64,000 bases of DNA, taken from the NCBI RefSeq assembly GCF_932526225.1, contig NC_064044.1, positions 5,544,747 through 5,608,746 of the forward strand, read 5' to 3'. Made by a program: the position numbers and the translations under genes. Positions 42,946 through 57,900 of the stretch are shown piece after piece. Origin of the DNA: Nematostella vectensis. Taxonomy: Eukaryota; Cnidaria; Anthozoa; Actiniaria; Edwardsiidae. The first letter of the stretch is position 1, and each line of letters starts with the position of its first letter. Under the pieces are notes generated by a model that saw only the letters and a program-made list of their open reading frames with translations, did not search any database and was not told where the DNA came from.

Positions 42946-45900
42946 CTGAAGAAATGGATCGTCAGATAAGGAAGAAAGGGTGAGGCTAAGCTTATTAAAG
43001 GGTGCTAGTCAGTCATATCGACCTCGAGAAATGAATAGTCAGAGAAGGGAAAAAGGTGAGGTTAAGTTTATTAAAGGGTCCTAAAAAGTCACGTTTTCGT
43101 GATTTCTCGTTCATTTTTGAAAACAACAATTTCGACCTAAGCTGTGATCCGTGGTCAGATATGAGTTGATTGGCGGCTGCCTGACGCGCCTTTCTATGCG
43201 CTCAGCTCACAACACTTCAACCTAAACCTGTATTAGGGATGTTTTCATGAATGAAAACTGCAGTTGCCCGTATACTGACGAGTAGAGTAAGTCAGTCACT
43301 GTGCAGAGCATTTGCTCATGTCTCACGATGCGAATTTGCGCTATAAAAATACTAAAAAATTTATTTCGTACGTGAAACATACCTGTTCTGGAGTAAACGA
43401 TACGCCAGTGAACTCGATATCCTTCTTTCCTTCGATAGCTGGCTGAATGGAGCCCTCGTGTTTATTCCCAGGCTCTACTCCGATTGTTTTCAATGCCTGG
43501 TCGGGCAGCTTGTCTGACACGTTATCGGGATCATTGCCAGGGTCATGGTCTGGCTCGTCTTTATCGTCTACAAACAAACAAACAAACAAACAAACAAAAA
43601 AAAAACGTGTGTAATCATAAAATAGACATATATCACAAGCGATAAAGATCAGGGGCGTTAGCCAAGGGTGTAAAGGGGGTAAGAAATGGGTAATCTAATT
43701 CAATGGTAATAGTCAAGGTAAAAATATAATGGAAAGACTTCAGAAAAAGAGAAGGAAGACGGTATAAAGAGTTAGAGCAGTTAGGGTACGTTACTAGTTT
43801 TTGTGATCAACATTTTACTCAACAACAGCCATTCCAGGAAAGATAACATTTAATCATTTAAGTGGCTTTTTGGGTTTTACAAGAACGTGCACGTGCCCCA
43901 CTCCCCATATAACAAGGGGTTGACCCCCCTCAAACACAATATTTTCGTATTTCTTCCCAATATTTCGAGGCGTACTACAGCTATGTCATGCCAAGTATTG
44001 TGGTCAAGAATTAGGTGATGGTATACCTTTCTCATCTTCACTGCTGCTGCTGCTGGAGCTGCTATCACTTGGGACCGGAGAAACAACCTCAAGCTCTGAG
44101 TCACCTTTCTCTTCAGTGCCATCAACTTCATCCTCCACCGGGGATGTTATTTCTGGACTTTCCTGAGCACCTTAAAAAGAGCATCATCAAAACAATTCAA
44201 TATACGATGCAACGGGCTTCGAGGCCTTCAAGGCTAATGGCAAAAGTTAGCGATTGTGTTGAAATAACAACACCACACATAGTCGAGGATACAAGATATT
44301 ACGAATCATTGTAGAATTGCATCAAGAGAAAGCATATCAAAATGGGATATCAAAATGTATCTGAACATAGTAGAAACAAACAGCATAAATATTGCAAAAG
44401 GGAAAACATTGTTGTAGAGAAAGAAAATATCTCTGAGACATGATAGAAACACACAGAGAGGAGTGTTACACATAAACAATGAGGACACAAAAATATCATG
44501 GTCAAACGCGAGATAGAAAAGTTGATCTAAGATAAAACAATATAAAGGAAACTATCTTTGTAGACACATGCAAAGCAGAAATGTTGTATCAACATTGTTG
44601 TGAGTATACAACAATATTTTCAGGGGCAAACTTCATTCATTTCTGCACCTTCTTTCTTATTATCGTCATCTTCCTTTGTCTCAGATGGATCCTCCTTCTC
44701 TTCTGACTTATCGCTTGGTGCCTCATCTGTTGTCGCTTCCTTGTCTGGCTCATCTACCACTTGAGGATCATCCACTGCCGCCTCATCTTTAGCGATCTCG
44801 TTCTCTGAAGCCTCCGTGGTGGATTCTTCTGCTTGTTCCTCAGTGACTGCTGATTCATCTTCCTTCTCTGGTGTTTCATTGTCTTCTTCTGGAATCTATA
44901 AGTAATAAAACAAAAAAAACATAGAATTATTGGTTCCCCGTCCTGACCGACTAAAAGTCTATATTGTAAAACCACAGAGCTATTATAAAATGATGCACTC
45001 TAATAATCCGTGTCTCGTCGTCCACGTTGTTAATGGATAACGTACAAATGTCCAAACCTTGGTCTCTGAAATGAATGGGGATGTATGGAAGTATAACATC
45101 GAGCATGCATCCTCATAGCCTTTTTACCATCTTCTTGTTTCTTTTCGTTCTAATTCCAAATGTCACCTTTTTGAACACGGCTTAAAAAATGATCAAAGCA
45201 AATGATGTACTTTTTATAGCACTTTTACTGACTCTAAAATGAATGGGGATGTTGGGAAGTATAAAATCGAGCATGCGTCCTCATAGCCTTTTTACCATCT
45301 CTATGTTTCTTTCTGTTCTAATTCCAAATGTCACCTTATATTTGAACACATCTTTACAAATGATCAAAGCAAATGATGTACCTTTTATGGCACTTTGACT
45401 GACAGAAATTATGGGTGTGTTTTTTTCTAATTTAAAACGTTTAATTGAGTGTGTGGTGTGACTACACAACAAAACGTAATAAAAAAATCGACCTCATGCG
45501 TGATAATTTCAGTATTTTGGATTAGAAAAGAACATTTTCAGGGAATGCAAGTTTAGGGGGGAATATATAGCATCACTAAGACGTCTACTTTTACGGAAAT
45601 ACCTCAGCATTGGTTTCCTTGGACTCGACTTCAGCATTTGCGTTACTCTCTTCCTCTTCGACCTCAGGAACCGATGGACTATCGATCACTTTTACATCTT
45701 CGTCAAACGATACAGTCCTCTTTGGTTTCATTTCGTCAGACAGCTCTTCAGCTTCCTGGAAAAAAGCAAAACGACAAAATCTGAACAACATACAAAGCCT
45801 TGCCCGTAATCTGCAATCAAAACACAAAATTTTCCAAAACCCCTTCCGTCTTATCGAAAGTTGGGCGATTTCCCCAAAGTCTTGTCTGTGGTATTTGTTT

Positions 45901-48900
45901 GTGTATTTGTCTCCATGTTTGAAATAGACCCTTAAGGAATGTCGATCACCCCCTCCTTTTTTTTATCATTGAAAATACAGTGCTTTATTCGCAAGTAATC
46001 TGCAAAATTAGAATCTAAGAATGAAGTCTGATATGTTTTTGACGATATTTGGTTGAAAATATCTTGGTTACTTGCTTGAATTAGCCGATGGAAATGGGTG
46101 CTTTGTGTGACTCGCCCAATGAGCGGGAGCCCAAAATGGCGGCGTGATTGGCCTTCTTTGAAGTAACCCTCCGAGGTTTCCTGTTTTCTTTTTTACAAGA
46201 ACCATTTAACTAACAACCAATTAAATTACGTCCGTCCGCTTCCCGACGTTCATCATCAAAGTCATTAACGCAGTACAGTCAGTTTTTTTTTTTATAAAAA
46301 CGTCTAATTTTCAGTTAAGGCTTGGCCGTTGAAAATGTTCTCAAATATATTGTTTAAATTTTAGTGCTTATAAAATATAATATTCAATGAATTATTAGGA
46401 GGAGAATTACACAAATGATCAATAAAGCAATATAATATAATAGGTTGCTATTAATGAACACAATTTAACACTGCATTTTAGAACACATAACACTAAAAAG
46501 CAATATGTTGCTGCTATCTGAGCCTGATGTTCTTAGTATGTTCTTAAAATTTTGTTAAATCTCTGCCTGTTCTTTTTTTTTTTTTTAAGTGTATTCAAAG
46601 AGAATGTGAAAAAAATATATATTCTGAAAAGTTCCTTCAAAAATTAACATACACTTGCCTGAAACGCCAAAATCATCAATTTTACGGTTGTGAGCAGGAG
46701 TAAGCCAGGCAATTTAGCATATCAACTTCTCGAAAACTAAGGCATTTCAAAACATGAGCTGATGGTTTTATATATCCGATTCTTCTACCCACAAATTTCC
46801 TTTCAATATTACGATCGAAGCCTTTGGCCTCTTCAACGATCACAAGGAATAGAGAAGAATAATTCACCATGTACAACATTAAAACCTAATCGACCGCATT
46901 ACTATAATTGAGTTGAGGTCAGCGCTAGCCGCATTTGATATGATTAAGCCTTTCCAAGAACCTCTTGCAATCGATTGAGCATTATAAACTAGTGTCAAGT
47001 CTGAATTAAATGTGAAACGCTGATACCTGCTGTGTTGTTTCTTGCGTATGTTATTTTAATGGAAAATGAATGAATGATTTGAAATTTTAAATTTTGCTTT
47101 TATGCAATTAGTTTTAGCACGGAGCAAATGTAATTTCGAAGGCCTTTGTATTTTATTTGTCTTTCCCTAATGTAAACTATGTTTTGGGATGCAAGGAACT
47201 AGCCCTGAACAGCTGGAAATTGTAATTGTTTATATTATGAGAGAAAACATCTCCCATATCCGTATTTCCCATTAGACGAAAAGACTTAAAACCAGAAATA
47301 GAAGTGGTACCCTTCCATTTGAAATTATATGTTCGAAAAGAGAGAATGTTTTACAAAATGACTACATGGTGATAGCATAGTGTTTTTTAGAAGAAGAAAA
47401 AAAAAATGCGACGAGCTTACCTTGGATAAACGACGAGAAAAAGACGCGGAAAAAATCGATGCTACGAAAATACCATCGCATCGAGCGTATCAAAATTACT
47501 CTCCCGTAGAGAGGCCTAGGATCTCATCATCAATATTGATGTAGAGACATCATCACCGAGAGAGATTCTCATTGAGTGGTGCCAAAAAATAATAAGTTTT
47601 TCAAGAGCAGCAAGCACGTGTGAAGGTTCTTGGCGAACACGATATACTCAGTTCACAATTAGTCGAGCAGTGATCGAATCTGCTGGAACATGGAAATTTG
47701 AGTTCTAAGCGTACCAAATTAGTACTCCGTTTTGCCACAACCGAAAATTAAAAACCCTCTTCTCGTTGTCAATCAACTGCTTTAACCAATCAAATGCGTT
47801 CATGTTTGCACTGTAGTGTCTGCCATAAAAAAATCATTTAAAAAAGTGTGGCAAGGAAATTGATTTGGTTAAGGCGGAATGACTGACTAGGCGCAATTTC
47901 CCGACTGGTAATGTTTTGAATTCTGGGCGGTTGCAAAACTACAAATTCTACAAATTCATGTCAAGAAAGAAAGAGTAAAGAAGCCGCCTTTGCCGACTTG
48001 AGTTAGGCTGGTGTCTTGTAATGGATTGTAGTGGGTAGTGATAGGTATCAAAATCACCAATAGTGGATCGTTTTAAGGACCAACAATATCAACATAGTTT
48101 ATTCAAACACCCAAATAGTGGAGATGTCCAATATTCGTCTTCACACAAACAAGAAAAATTGACATATTCAAATACCAGTGAATGGTGTAGCTTATTTAAG
48201 GGTGTACTGACATCTGTTGCTAAGGAAAATTGAATATAGCATGAAAGCCTTGTAGAAAGTCATAAGGGTCTGATATTTGCCAAGTTGACCAACAAAAGTG
48301 TGCTGACTATTATGATGACGTTACCCCGTCATAGATGCAGATAAAAGCAAATATTTCAAGTAAAATTGCTCGAAAACAAATATTGAATAAGTTTTATAAA
48401 TCTTGAGGGATGAGTGCATTAAGCCAGGCATGCGTTTTAGAAATTATTGAGTAATTGTTTTTTTATGGTTTTTCAAAGGTCCTGAAATCCAGATTACTTG
48501 ATATAATTTTGGTTTCTGTTAGATTAACGCTAAATCCATGCTTGACTATATGAAGGAGATTTTAATAAAAAGGAATACAGGAAAAATATTGCGTTTTGAA
48601 ATAATTTGGCGACAAAAAAAGCTTTTTTAGAAAACGCAGAACCGGAAGTGAAACAAAGCCCGTGTGTGCACATTTGGCCTGCTCACACACACTGATATCT
48701 CACATAATGAAATTGAAATGAAGTTTAAAAACAAATTCCAATAGTGTTTCGTGGTATTTACACTTCAAAGGAGCGATATCCGCCATGTCATGATGGAAAT
48801 TGAAAAAGTATTTTAAAATTCTGATACAGCGCGCGCTACTTTGAAATAAGATTTTCAGTGCGTGCGCGAGCGTTTGCAACCGGTGTTTGTAGGGCGCGCA

Positions 48901-51900
48901 GGTAGTGAAAATTGAAAACTTTGGCTTTAAAAAGGTTGACTTGACTTCGCTGAATCTTCGTTTTTTACAAAATATGGGAAATATCATAACCCGAAAAGGC
49001 TGAGATTAACTTAAAGTCAATCTTGGGTAACTTGAAACGCATATTTTTTGTTTCTTTTACTTCAGGAAAGCTTGTGAATGACGAATTCCGTGTTTTGTAT
49101 ATGCGCGCGCTCAACGCCACCAGCGTAGCAACGTCGTTACTGAGCAACACTAATGTCAGTACACCCTTAAGATTTCGCGCTAGCTGACAATCGCACGGTG
49201 CTGGTGGAAGGGTACTCGTTACAATTCTGGAGAGCTCTCGCTACAATAGTAAAATACGGAAGTGATTCGGAAGTATTCCGCAATAACTCGGTACTATCGG
49301 AAGAGACTCGGTATAATAGGAGACTTACACTAAGAAATCACGTGACTTTTTTAGCGTCAAACTCACGCCAAAATAAACACAAAAATGGCTTCGCCTTCGC
49401 GCCAGAGAACGCAAAAGAGAGCGACGAAAAAATCTTATCAAATAAGACCTTTCCGAAATAGAGAGGCCTTCCGGCTGATGTGAGCATCAAACTCACGCCA
49501 AAATAAACACAGAAATGGCTTCGCCTTCGCGCCAGAGAGCGCAAAAGAGAGCGACGAAAAAAATCAAATCAAATAAGCCCTTTCCGAAATAGAGAGGCCT
49601 TCCGGCTGATTTAAAAGCGCTGAATAAGAAGTCGATCTTTGTTTTTGTAGTTTTCCCGCCAAAAGCCGGAGCGCGCGCGAGTTTGCCGCCCAAAAGTTAA
49701 CGTGATCTCATAGTGTAAGATCGGGGAGTGTCTCGTTAAACCCGGGAGTTATTCGGTACTATTCGGTAAGAAGTCGTTGCTTCTCGGAAGTGTGTGTCTC
49801 CTACCTCTTGTACAGAAACGGGTGGTTCTTCCGATTTTTCTGGCCCTTCAGTCTCGTCAGGGATATCTTCCTCCTCTTTTATGTCTACAGTATCTCCAAC
49901 CACCTCTTTTGGTTCAGTGGCATCTTCGATCACTTCTTCTGCTTCCGCAGGCTCTTTCTCCTGTTGAAACAGAGGTTTCATTGGCTCGAGTTTTCTTTGC
50001 GATCATTGATGAACAATACATTTTCGCAAATTTAAGAAACATGTTGTACACCGGTACGGGCATATTAAAGAGCCCAGTACAGCACTTTTGTTGTTTTTAT
50101 TATGTAATATTGGAGATAAACTATGTCACGGAATCTCGAAAAACAATCTAAAAGTTTTATACCTCTGACAGTTAGGGGAGTTAGGGGAGTTAATAGACTG
50201 CTATGTAATGATACACAAGAAAGAAAACTTGTTTTCAAGTTCAGTCACACTAAATAAGACTACGAGGGGGACGTCCTATACACCTCGAATACAGACAGCA
50301 CGACGTAATTATATGAAAAAATAAATAAAAAAATACCTTCTCCTCGTCCTTTTCCGACTCAAAATCATCTTTGTATTCATCTTTGTCTTTTTTCTCATCG
50401 TCATCATCCGCGTCTTTATCATGATCGCTGTCATCATCATCACTACTACTGCTACTGCTTGATGAACTAGAGCTGGACGAGTCACTCTCGTTGCCGCTTT
50501 CGTCCTTGTCTTCCTTCTCCGCGTCTTTCTTGTCATCGTCATCATCTTTCTTGTCATCATCATCATCTTTCTTGTCATCATCATCATCTTCGTCGAACTG
50601 GTCATCCTCGTACTTTTCAGCCGCAACATCTTCTTTTGGATCTGAAAGGAAAATCAATATTTAATATAACGTGCTCCCCTAATAAAGTTATAAGGAAATA
50701 TCTAATAGAGCGTTAGCTGCCCGGCCCCCGTGTTTTCGTGAAATGAACATAGGGGCGTAGCCTTGCCCAATTTTCTTGTCTCGGCATTGCCCCCACCCCC
50801 TCTCTGCTACGCCATTGCACTGTTAATTCACATTATTCAAGTCTAGATTTTTGATATAAATACATATATATTTTCTTGATTTCTAGTAATGTAGGGCAAA
50901 ACCTATTCACCTTCATCTTTCTCGTCCTTTGAGGCTTCGTCCTTGTCTTCGCCATCCGTCTCTTGGTTTTTGCTTTCTTCGTCCCCTCGTGGCGTTTGTG
51001 TGGAAGAGTCAACTTTCTCACCCCGTGATTCTACAAACCGTACACAAAGAAAGAAATTGAATGGACTACTTTAGTTGACGCTAAACAACACAGATAACAG
51101 GAAATAACAAAAGGAATGCAGCAACAATTGTTAATTAACACTTGTCTTTTACGATTAATTTATACATTAATAAAGATTACAGCCGCTGAGTGAGAACTCA
51201 GACTCTTAGATGGCGTTTAACGCTAGCAATAAATGATCGCTTTTTATTTCATACAGTACTCCGTGCACTGCGATAGTTGAATGATGAGTGGAGATGATGA
51301 TGGATTAATGAGTGAGTTTATGTTGGTAACGACACCATTGATAAGGTCAGGAAAATCGAACCATCATACATCTATTGATATCAGGGGCGTACGCAGCCTA
51401 TAGGCCTACAGTCACTGGACTGCAAAAAAAATTGGCGATCTTATCTTCAGAACGAGGGGAAAAATCGAATGTTTACTCACTCATTTTTACGTACGTAGTT
51501 TTATATATATATGATAAGAGAAATTAATATATTTTTCTTAACCATGGTAGTCGAAGATGATTTGATATTGTTAAGTCTTTCAGTGCCGCACGCGATGACT
51601 GAAGTCCTATTTCCGATCGAGGATAAAAGAGGATCGTGTAATATTCTTAAAAGTCTGACGCATTGACGCCAATTTCAAACCCATAAGCGGGAGCTATAAA
51701 ATCTTTACGGGGATGCGGGATGAGGGGCCACACCCTCATTCAGCTTCTGAATGCTTTGACTGCAACTTGTTAAAATCCTGCGTACGCCCCCTGGATATCA
51801 TCATGCAAATACTGATACCCATCTAAAATATGTGGGAAGTCTACCCAAAATACTTACGAGGGATAGCCACAGTATAGCCGTTGGGCGTGGCTTTGACCCT

Positions 51901-54900
51901 AATGCAAGACACACCTGAAGAAACATGCTGTTTAGTGACTAGTACAGTGGAACCTTTCACATAAAAGACCCTCAAACCAAGAAAAGTGTCCGATAAATAT
52001 GGAGGTGTCATTTAGTGAGGATTGGGTTATTGTGACTGGTTAGGGTTTAAAATTGTAACTTGGATTCATCCGTGCAATTGAGATTCCAATAATTTCTTGT
52101 GATATAATTTTGTTTGTTTCTCAGATTTCAAGTCGTAAGCTGATTGATGCAAAAACTAGACAATCATATATGTAGGCCATATTTTTGTGCTATGTATGAA
52201 GATGAGTTGTTGTTAACTATGATTTGTTAAGATGTTGCTGATTATCGTATTCTCGGAAACCTGGGGTTTTACTGTTTTACTCAAGAAAGAAAAAAAATCT
52301 GGTCCTCTGAGGATGCTGGTGGTGGAGGCATGGTGATGAGAATTACATTTAACATTAACTTTTAAAGAAGAATAGGAAGATTTGAAATTATCGTGAACAA
52401 CTAGTTATCAAAAAAATATCAATTATCAAGAAAATAAGCTATACAATTACTTATCATTGATTTACGCCACGAAAGAATAATTTATCTTACATTTTTAACA
52501 TTTTAGACGAGCCTCATGTCTTTAAAATATCAAGCTATTTTAGAGATTACACATGCAAATATAATCGTAACCTATTCTAGAAAACATTAGGTGAACTAAT
52601 AATAAATAAGGCATATAATTGTTATGAAAATGTTATGTCATAAGGTGAAATTACTTTTCTGAGCGAATTACGGTGTGCTTATGACATATAACTAGTTATC
52701 CGTTAAAATGGCAAATAGAATATGGTATATTTTACGCATTTGTGAAAACAGCTCTCTTTTCAGAGGCGTAAATGTACCACTGCATCCTTGTGTTATTTTA
52801 TTTCCCTTATTTTATCTACAGCTTGTCTGTATTCTGGCTAGTCATACCAGTTAGTTCAAGGTAGATATGTAACGTAATTGTTAATGTTGCTAACGAGAAG
52901 GGGCTATTTTATCATTATCATTTTATCTTGCAAGACTCTGTGCTTACTATCTTTCTTTAATTCATCTCATGGAACCATTTGCTTACCATCTTTCTCATCG
53001 TCTTCAGTATTGATCTTTGTAATTATGACATTAAATGTCTCTTGGTTTTCCGGGTTCTCTTCTTCATTCTAAGACAGTGGGATAATAAAGATTGTGGTTG
53101 GCCGATATAAACAATTATATTTTAGCACTTGTAGGACTTTTTTTTTCTTTGTAATACCTTTATTACACTTAATTTTCGCGACGTCAAAGTTGCGCGATTT
53201 TGAGATATCGATATTTCGCGACACTTTATTTTCTCAATTTTTCTATTTTCGCAAAAACCAGGTCACTTAATTTTCCCGATTTCGCGATTTTGTGATAATA
53301 AAATCAAGCAAAATAAGTGGAAATAAAATGTGCTTTAATCATCAAAACTGAAACAATTTGTAAAGGGCTAAATTTAGTTTCATACAAATTTATAAATACA
53401 AGTCCAACTTAGCCTGCGTAGCGGCTCAAGGGAAAAGGAGAGCTGCTATGCAACAGGTTAGTCCAACTCAACCCCGTAACGTACTATGTTCATTAGATGA
53501 CTAAATAGACAAGGTGTTTCCATAAAGCTTACGGCCAATATTTCCCCAAAGGCATCTTGTGTACTCACTTTTCGCGTCGTTATTTTCGGAATTCGGGAAA
53601 TTCGGAAAAATTGAATTTGAAAAGAGTGACGCGAAAATTAAGTGAAAAAGGTAGTTGCGTAGAATTTGTGTTGCCAAGCACATGATCAAATGTTGATGTA
53701 TACCTGAGTGCTAAAAGTCTTGTCATCTTGTTCTGATTCTCGACTCGTCTTACGTTTCTGATTACGTACCCCAGATGCAACTTGGCATCTACAGATTTGT
53801 GAGAAACATGCTATATTAATGTCTGAGGATAGCAAAAATGCTGGGTGATGAAGAGGGACAGACTTGAGTTGAGCGCACTCATGGATATTCCAAAACCAAC
53901 GTTGATGTCCGTGACCGTGCGCGCAGATCGTTAAATTAGGGAAAATGCCGTACTACTTTGCCGCCACAGACGCCAACGCCGTTTTTCAGCAATTCGTTAG
54001 CATGTGCGCCGTTCTCAATGCTGTTCGCGTTGGTTATGCTCTCTAATATCTCACCTATAACACGGTGCTGCACCCTCTACTTGTACAAATTGGAAGTGGC
54101 CATTCCTCCCACCTAATATGTGCCCTGGCTTGTGCTTGTACTCGCAACACGAGCTAAGACGGATGTCCTGCATTCCATCTATGTAGAAGGTTAAGCCAAA
54201 TGGAGCGCCACGGTGTCGACGAGATATGAATGTGAAAATCGCTGCAATAAAAGTAATTTCAGCTATTGTAAAGAAGGCCATTCACAACACCATTTCTCAC
54301 TTAACACAGAGTCACAAAAAGCATTCATTTTTAATGGCTAATTCAGGATGTAGCAGAAGCTAGCAGATATTCCAAATCAAATATTGTTGCCAAAGGAAAA
54401 GTTTACATTGTATTTAAAAATTACAAAACAAATTAGACAGATCATCGACTCTCTCTCTCTTCTCCTGAAATCTACATAGTAATAAACTTTTTTTATAACT
54501 AGGAAAAATACACTCATATTCAATAAGAACCCAATCCCAAAAATAGTTCCCTTTGATTTACTACACATTGTTAATGCATACTCACTGCTTGGGGGGAGCA
54601 GCTCCCTGAAAACACATAGAGTGCTGCCACCACAATGCTGTTGTAGAACCATGACCTCTGACAGTCGATCCTCAGGAAACATGCTATTGGTGAGAACAAG
54701 ACTTGGACCCAGGAACTTCATGGTCACTTCGGCCATCGACTGTAGCTGGACTCTATGAGCTACCGCAGGCTCTGTTCTTGCCAGGTAGTGGTACTATGGG
54801 AAGAAGAGTTCCAGTGAGCCTTAACAAAGGTATCTGCACCGGCTAAATTGGGTGTTACTAAAAAATCATAAAATGAAACGCAAGAGAGGTGGATAAAAAT

Positions 54901-57900
54901 CATTTGGGTTTACAGATATTTATTGAGGAACAATTTCCAACCTTCGATGTAATCTGATACCATTTAATATTTAACTTATAATCGATTTCCACTGTTTGAA
55001 ATTAGCTAGAACGTATATTTCTATATAATGTATGTATATATGTGTGTGTGTATGGTGTGTAGTATGTTTATATATTCCATCGAATTAAAAGCTATTTCTA
55101 CTGAATTCAAGTCCTCAACAATACGCATGTTTCTATGGTTGCGAATCAATTTTATTCTTAATAATTATTTTTTATGTCCGGCTGTATTTTATTTTCGGAA
55201 AATCTATAGATTCTAAAATATTTTGTTTTTCACGATTCGCAACCATATGACCCATGCGTTAGTGTATATGCTGTATATGCTTCATGTTATTCTAGAGGCA
55301 CTTGACAGAGGCAACAATTATGTTAGAATTTTCTTCGCTGACTTCAGCAAGGGGTTCGGTTTAGTAGATCACCACTCCACACCAATGCGTTCACTAGATG
55401 TCCATCCTGTTATAACGAGATGGGTTTTTTTCTTTCTTAACGGATATGTCACAGCGCGTAAAATAGGAAGCTCATTGTCTTTGCCTGTGTCCCCTAATGG
55501 GGGAATTCCTCAGGGAACTAAGCTAGCACCTCTGTTGTTAGCGATATTAGTAAACAAGCTAGTGGCACAATGGCCAGCACGTATAAAATATGTAGATGAC
55601 ACAACCGTATTTAAGGTAATCCCGCGTTGTAGTCCTAGCTACCTACAAGTAGTCGTAAATGACATTAATAACTTTGCATCCAGTCGTGGCATGCGACTTA
55701 ACCCGAAGAAATGCAGAGAACTGAGTGTTAGCTTCCTTCAATACCAACCATCCCTCCCTGGGGAGTTGTATATTTCTGGTTTACCTATTAAGAGAGTGGA
55801 TAGTTACAAGATCCTTGGAGTCCACTTGAGTAGTGACCTCACGTGGAACGTGCATGTAGAGTACGTTATTAAGAAGGCCAGAAAACGGTTATATGCCTTA
55901 AGATCACTAAAAAAATCCGGTGTTCAGTCTAATGACTTAGTTGATGCGTTGATAAGATCGGTACTAGAATATGCAGCACCAGTGTGGGCAGGTCTACCAG
56001 TTTTCCTATCAGATTTGCTGGAAGCGGTGCAAAGGAGAGCGATGCGCGTTATTTTCCCGCAGACTGATTATTGCACAGCTCTTACCAAATGCAGGGCTCA
56101 TGTCCTTATCTGCTCGCCGTGATAGCCTCTGTGAGGGTTTTGTCACCAAAGCGAAGATATCGCCTCCTCTAAACTATATCATTCCTAAAGCTACAGAAGT
56201 CAACCATAGCTACTCACTCCGGTCTGGCTACATGCGTACCGATAGGTTTCAAGGAGATACAGACAGGTTTAATAATTTTGTTAGTGTGCGATTTCAGTAA
56301 TATCGTGTAAAGTAGTGGCGTGCATGACCCTTCACTGTAATTCAGACTTTTGTCTGCGAGAGTGTCGTAATAAACTATTATTATTATAACACGCGTACCA
56401 TATCTGTCTGCGTTTGTGCAAATTGTGCAAACATTCTTTTGCACAAAGAGATTTTCTGGGGTTGACAGTAATGATTTTCTCCTTACTCGTTGTAACTTGA
56501 GTTTTCTCCTGGGTGTGGTTGCAGACCTGTGACGAGGAGTTCCTGTGGTGGGTGGGGCTGGTACAGGGTATGTCCCAGGATAAGATCGTGCATAAGGGGA
56601 GCCATCATTAGGGTCCTCGTCATCTCGCAGATATGTGTTCATGGCAGTTTCCTGTCCACTTGGCCCAACCTGAAACAAAAAATGAAGAACATTACAGACT
56701 GGGCATAAAAGGAGTTGGTGAGGTGGGTGGGTGGTGTGTGAGGTGTGTGGGTGGGTTGGTGAGTGGGTGAGGTGGGTGAGGTGAGTGGGTTAGGTGAGTG
56801 GGTGGGTGAGGTGGGTGGGTGAGGTGAGTGGGTGAGGTGGGTGGGTGAGTGGGTAAGGTGAGTGAGTGAGTGAGTGAGGTGGGTGGGTGAGGTGGGTGGG
56901 TGAGGTGGGTGGGTGAGGTGGGTGGGTGAGGTGGGTGGGTGAGGTGGGTGGGTGAGGTGAGTGGGTAAGGTGAGGTGGGTGAGTGGGTGGGTGAGGTGGG
57001 TGGGTAAGGTGAGTGGGTAAGGTGAGTTGGTGAGGTGGGTGAGTGGGTGGGTGAGGTGGGTGGGTGAGGTGGGTGAGTGGGTGAGGTGGGTGGGTGAGGT
57101 GGATGGGTGAGTGGGTGAGTGGGTGAGGTGGGTGGGTGAGTGGGTGGGTGAGTTGGTGAGGTGGGTGGGTGAGTGGGTTAGGTGAGTGGCTGGGTGAGGT
57201 GGGTGAGTGGGTGGGTGGGTGGGTGAGGTGGGTGGGTGAGGTGGGTGGGTAAGACCCATAATATACTGTTGGGCCCTAGTTTACCTAATAAATTCAATAA
57301 CTTGATTTCCAGAATGAAGATTAAAAACAAAAAAACATATTTGAAAGAAACAGCAACATTTACTAGACAAAGATGCTGATAAAGTATGCAGGATTGCAAG
57401 AAAAAATGATAAATGGTTAACAATTATTACTTTTACTTGCCAAAGGCAGAACCTCTGTTTTTCCATAAAAGCAATTCATTTGACCATGTTTTTATTCTAT
57501 GTGCGCAAACAAGCAAAAAAGGCCTTGGTTACTTGAAGGCTTCCATTAGCTTACCGTGTAGTATAGTTTCCCCGTAGAGTCATCATATGTTAACTCTGAG
57601 GGTTGAACACTAGAGGTGACAGCAGGCGCTGTCACTGGGCGTGCCCTTATCTTGGAACGCCGTGCTGAGCGCTCACGGGGGGTCAATAATGGAAGAATAT
57701 CCTCATCTCCTTTTCTTTTTCTCTCATCCTGATATGAGCAAAGATTTAATGATGTAATAGAAGAATGGGAAAGGTAAGGGAGAAAATGATATAGCTTTAT
57801 GTGGGGTGGGTAGATCATGTATATAAGACAACAAGGATGGTGTGAGGGGCAGGGGTAGGATGTACACAGTTGCTCATACAACCCACATTTACAACCAACC

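Noticed and set aside
46682-46879. 65-codon minus-strand frame in an intron of the ERICH3-like gene
   Set aside because: No acidic composition, no matching splice phases with neighbouring exons and no recognisable domain.
56639-57259. 206-residue Thr/His/Pro frame on the minus strand
   Set aside because: It is the translation of the GGTGGGT minisatellite, read through an ERICH3-like exon end.
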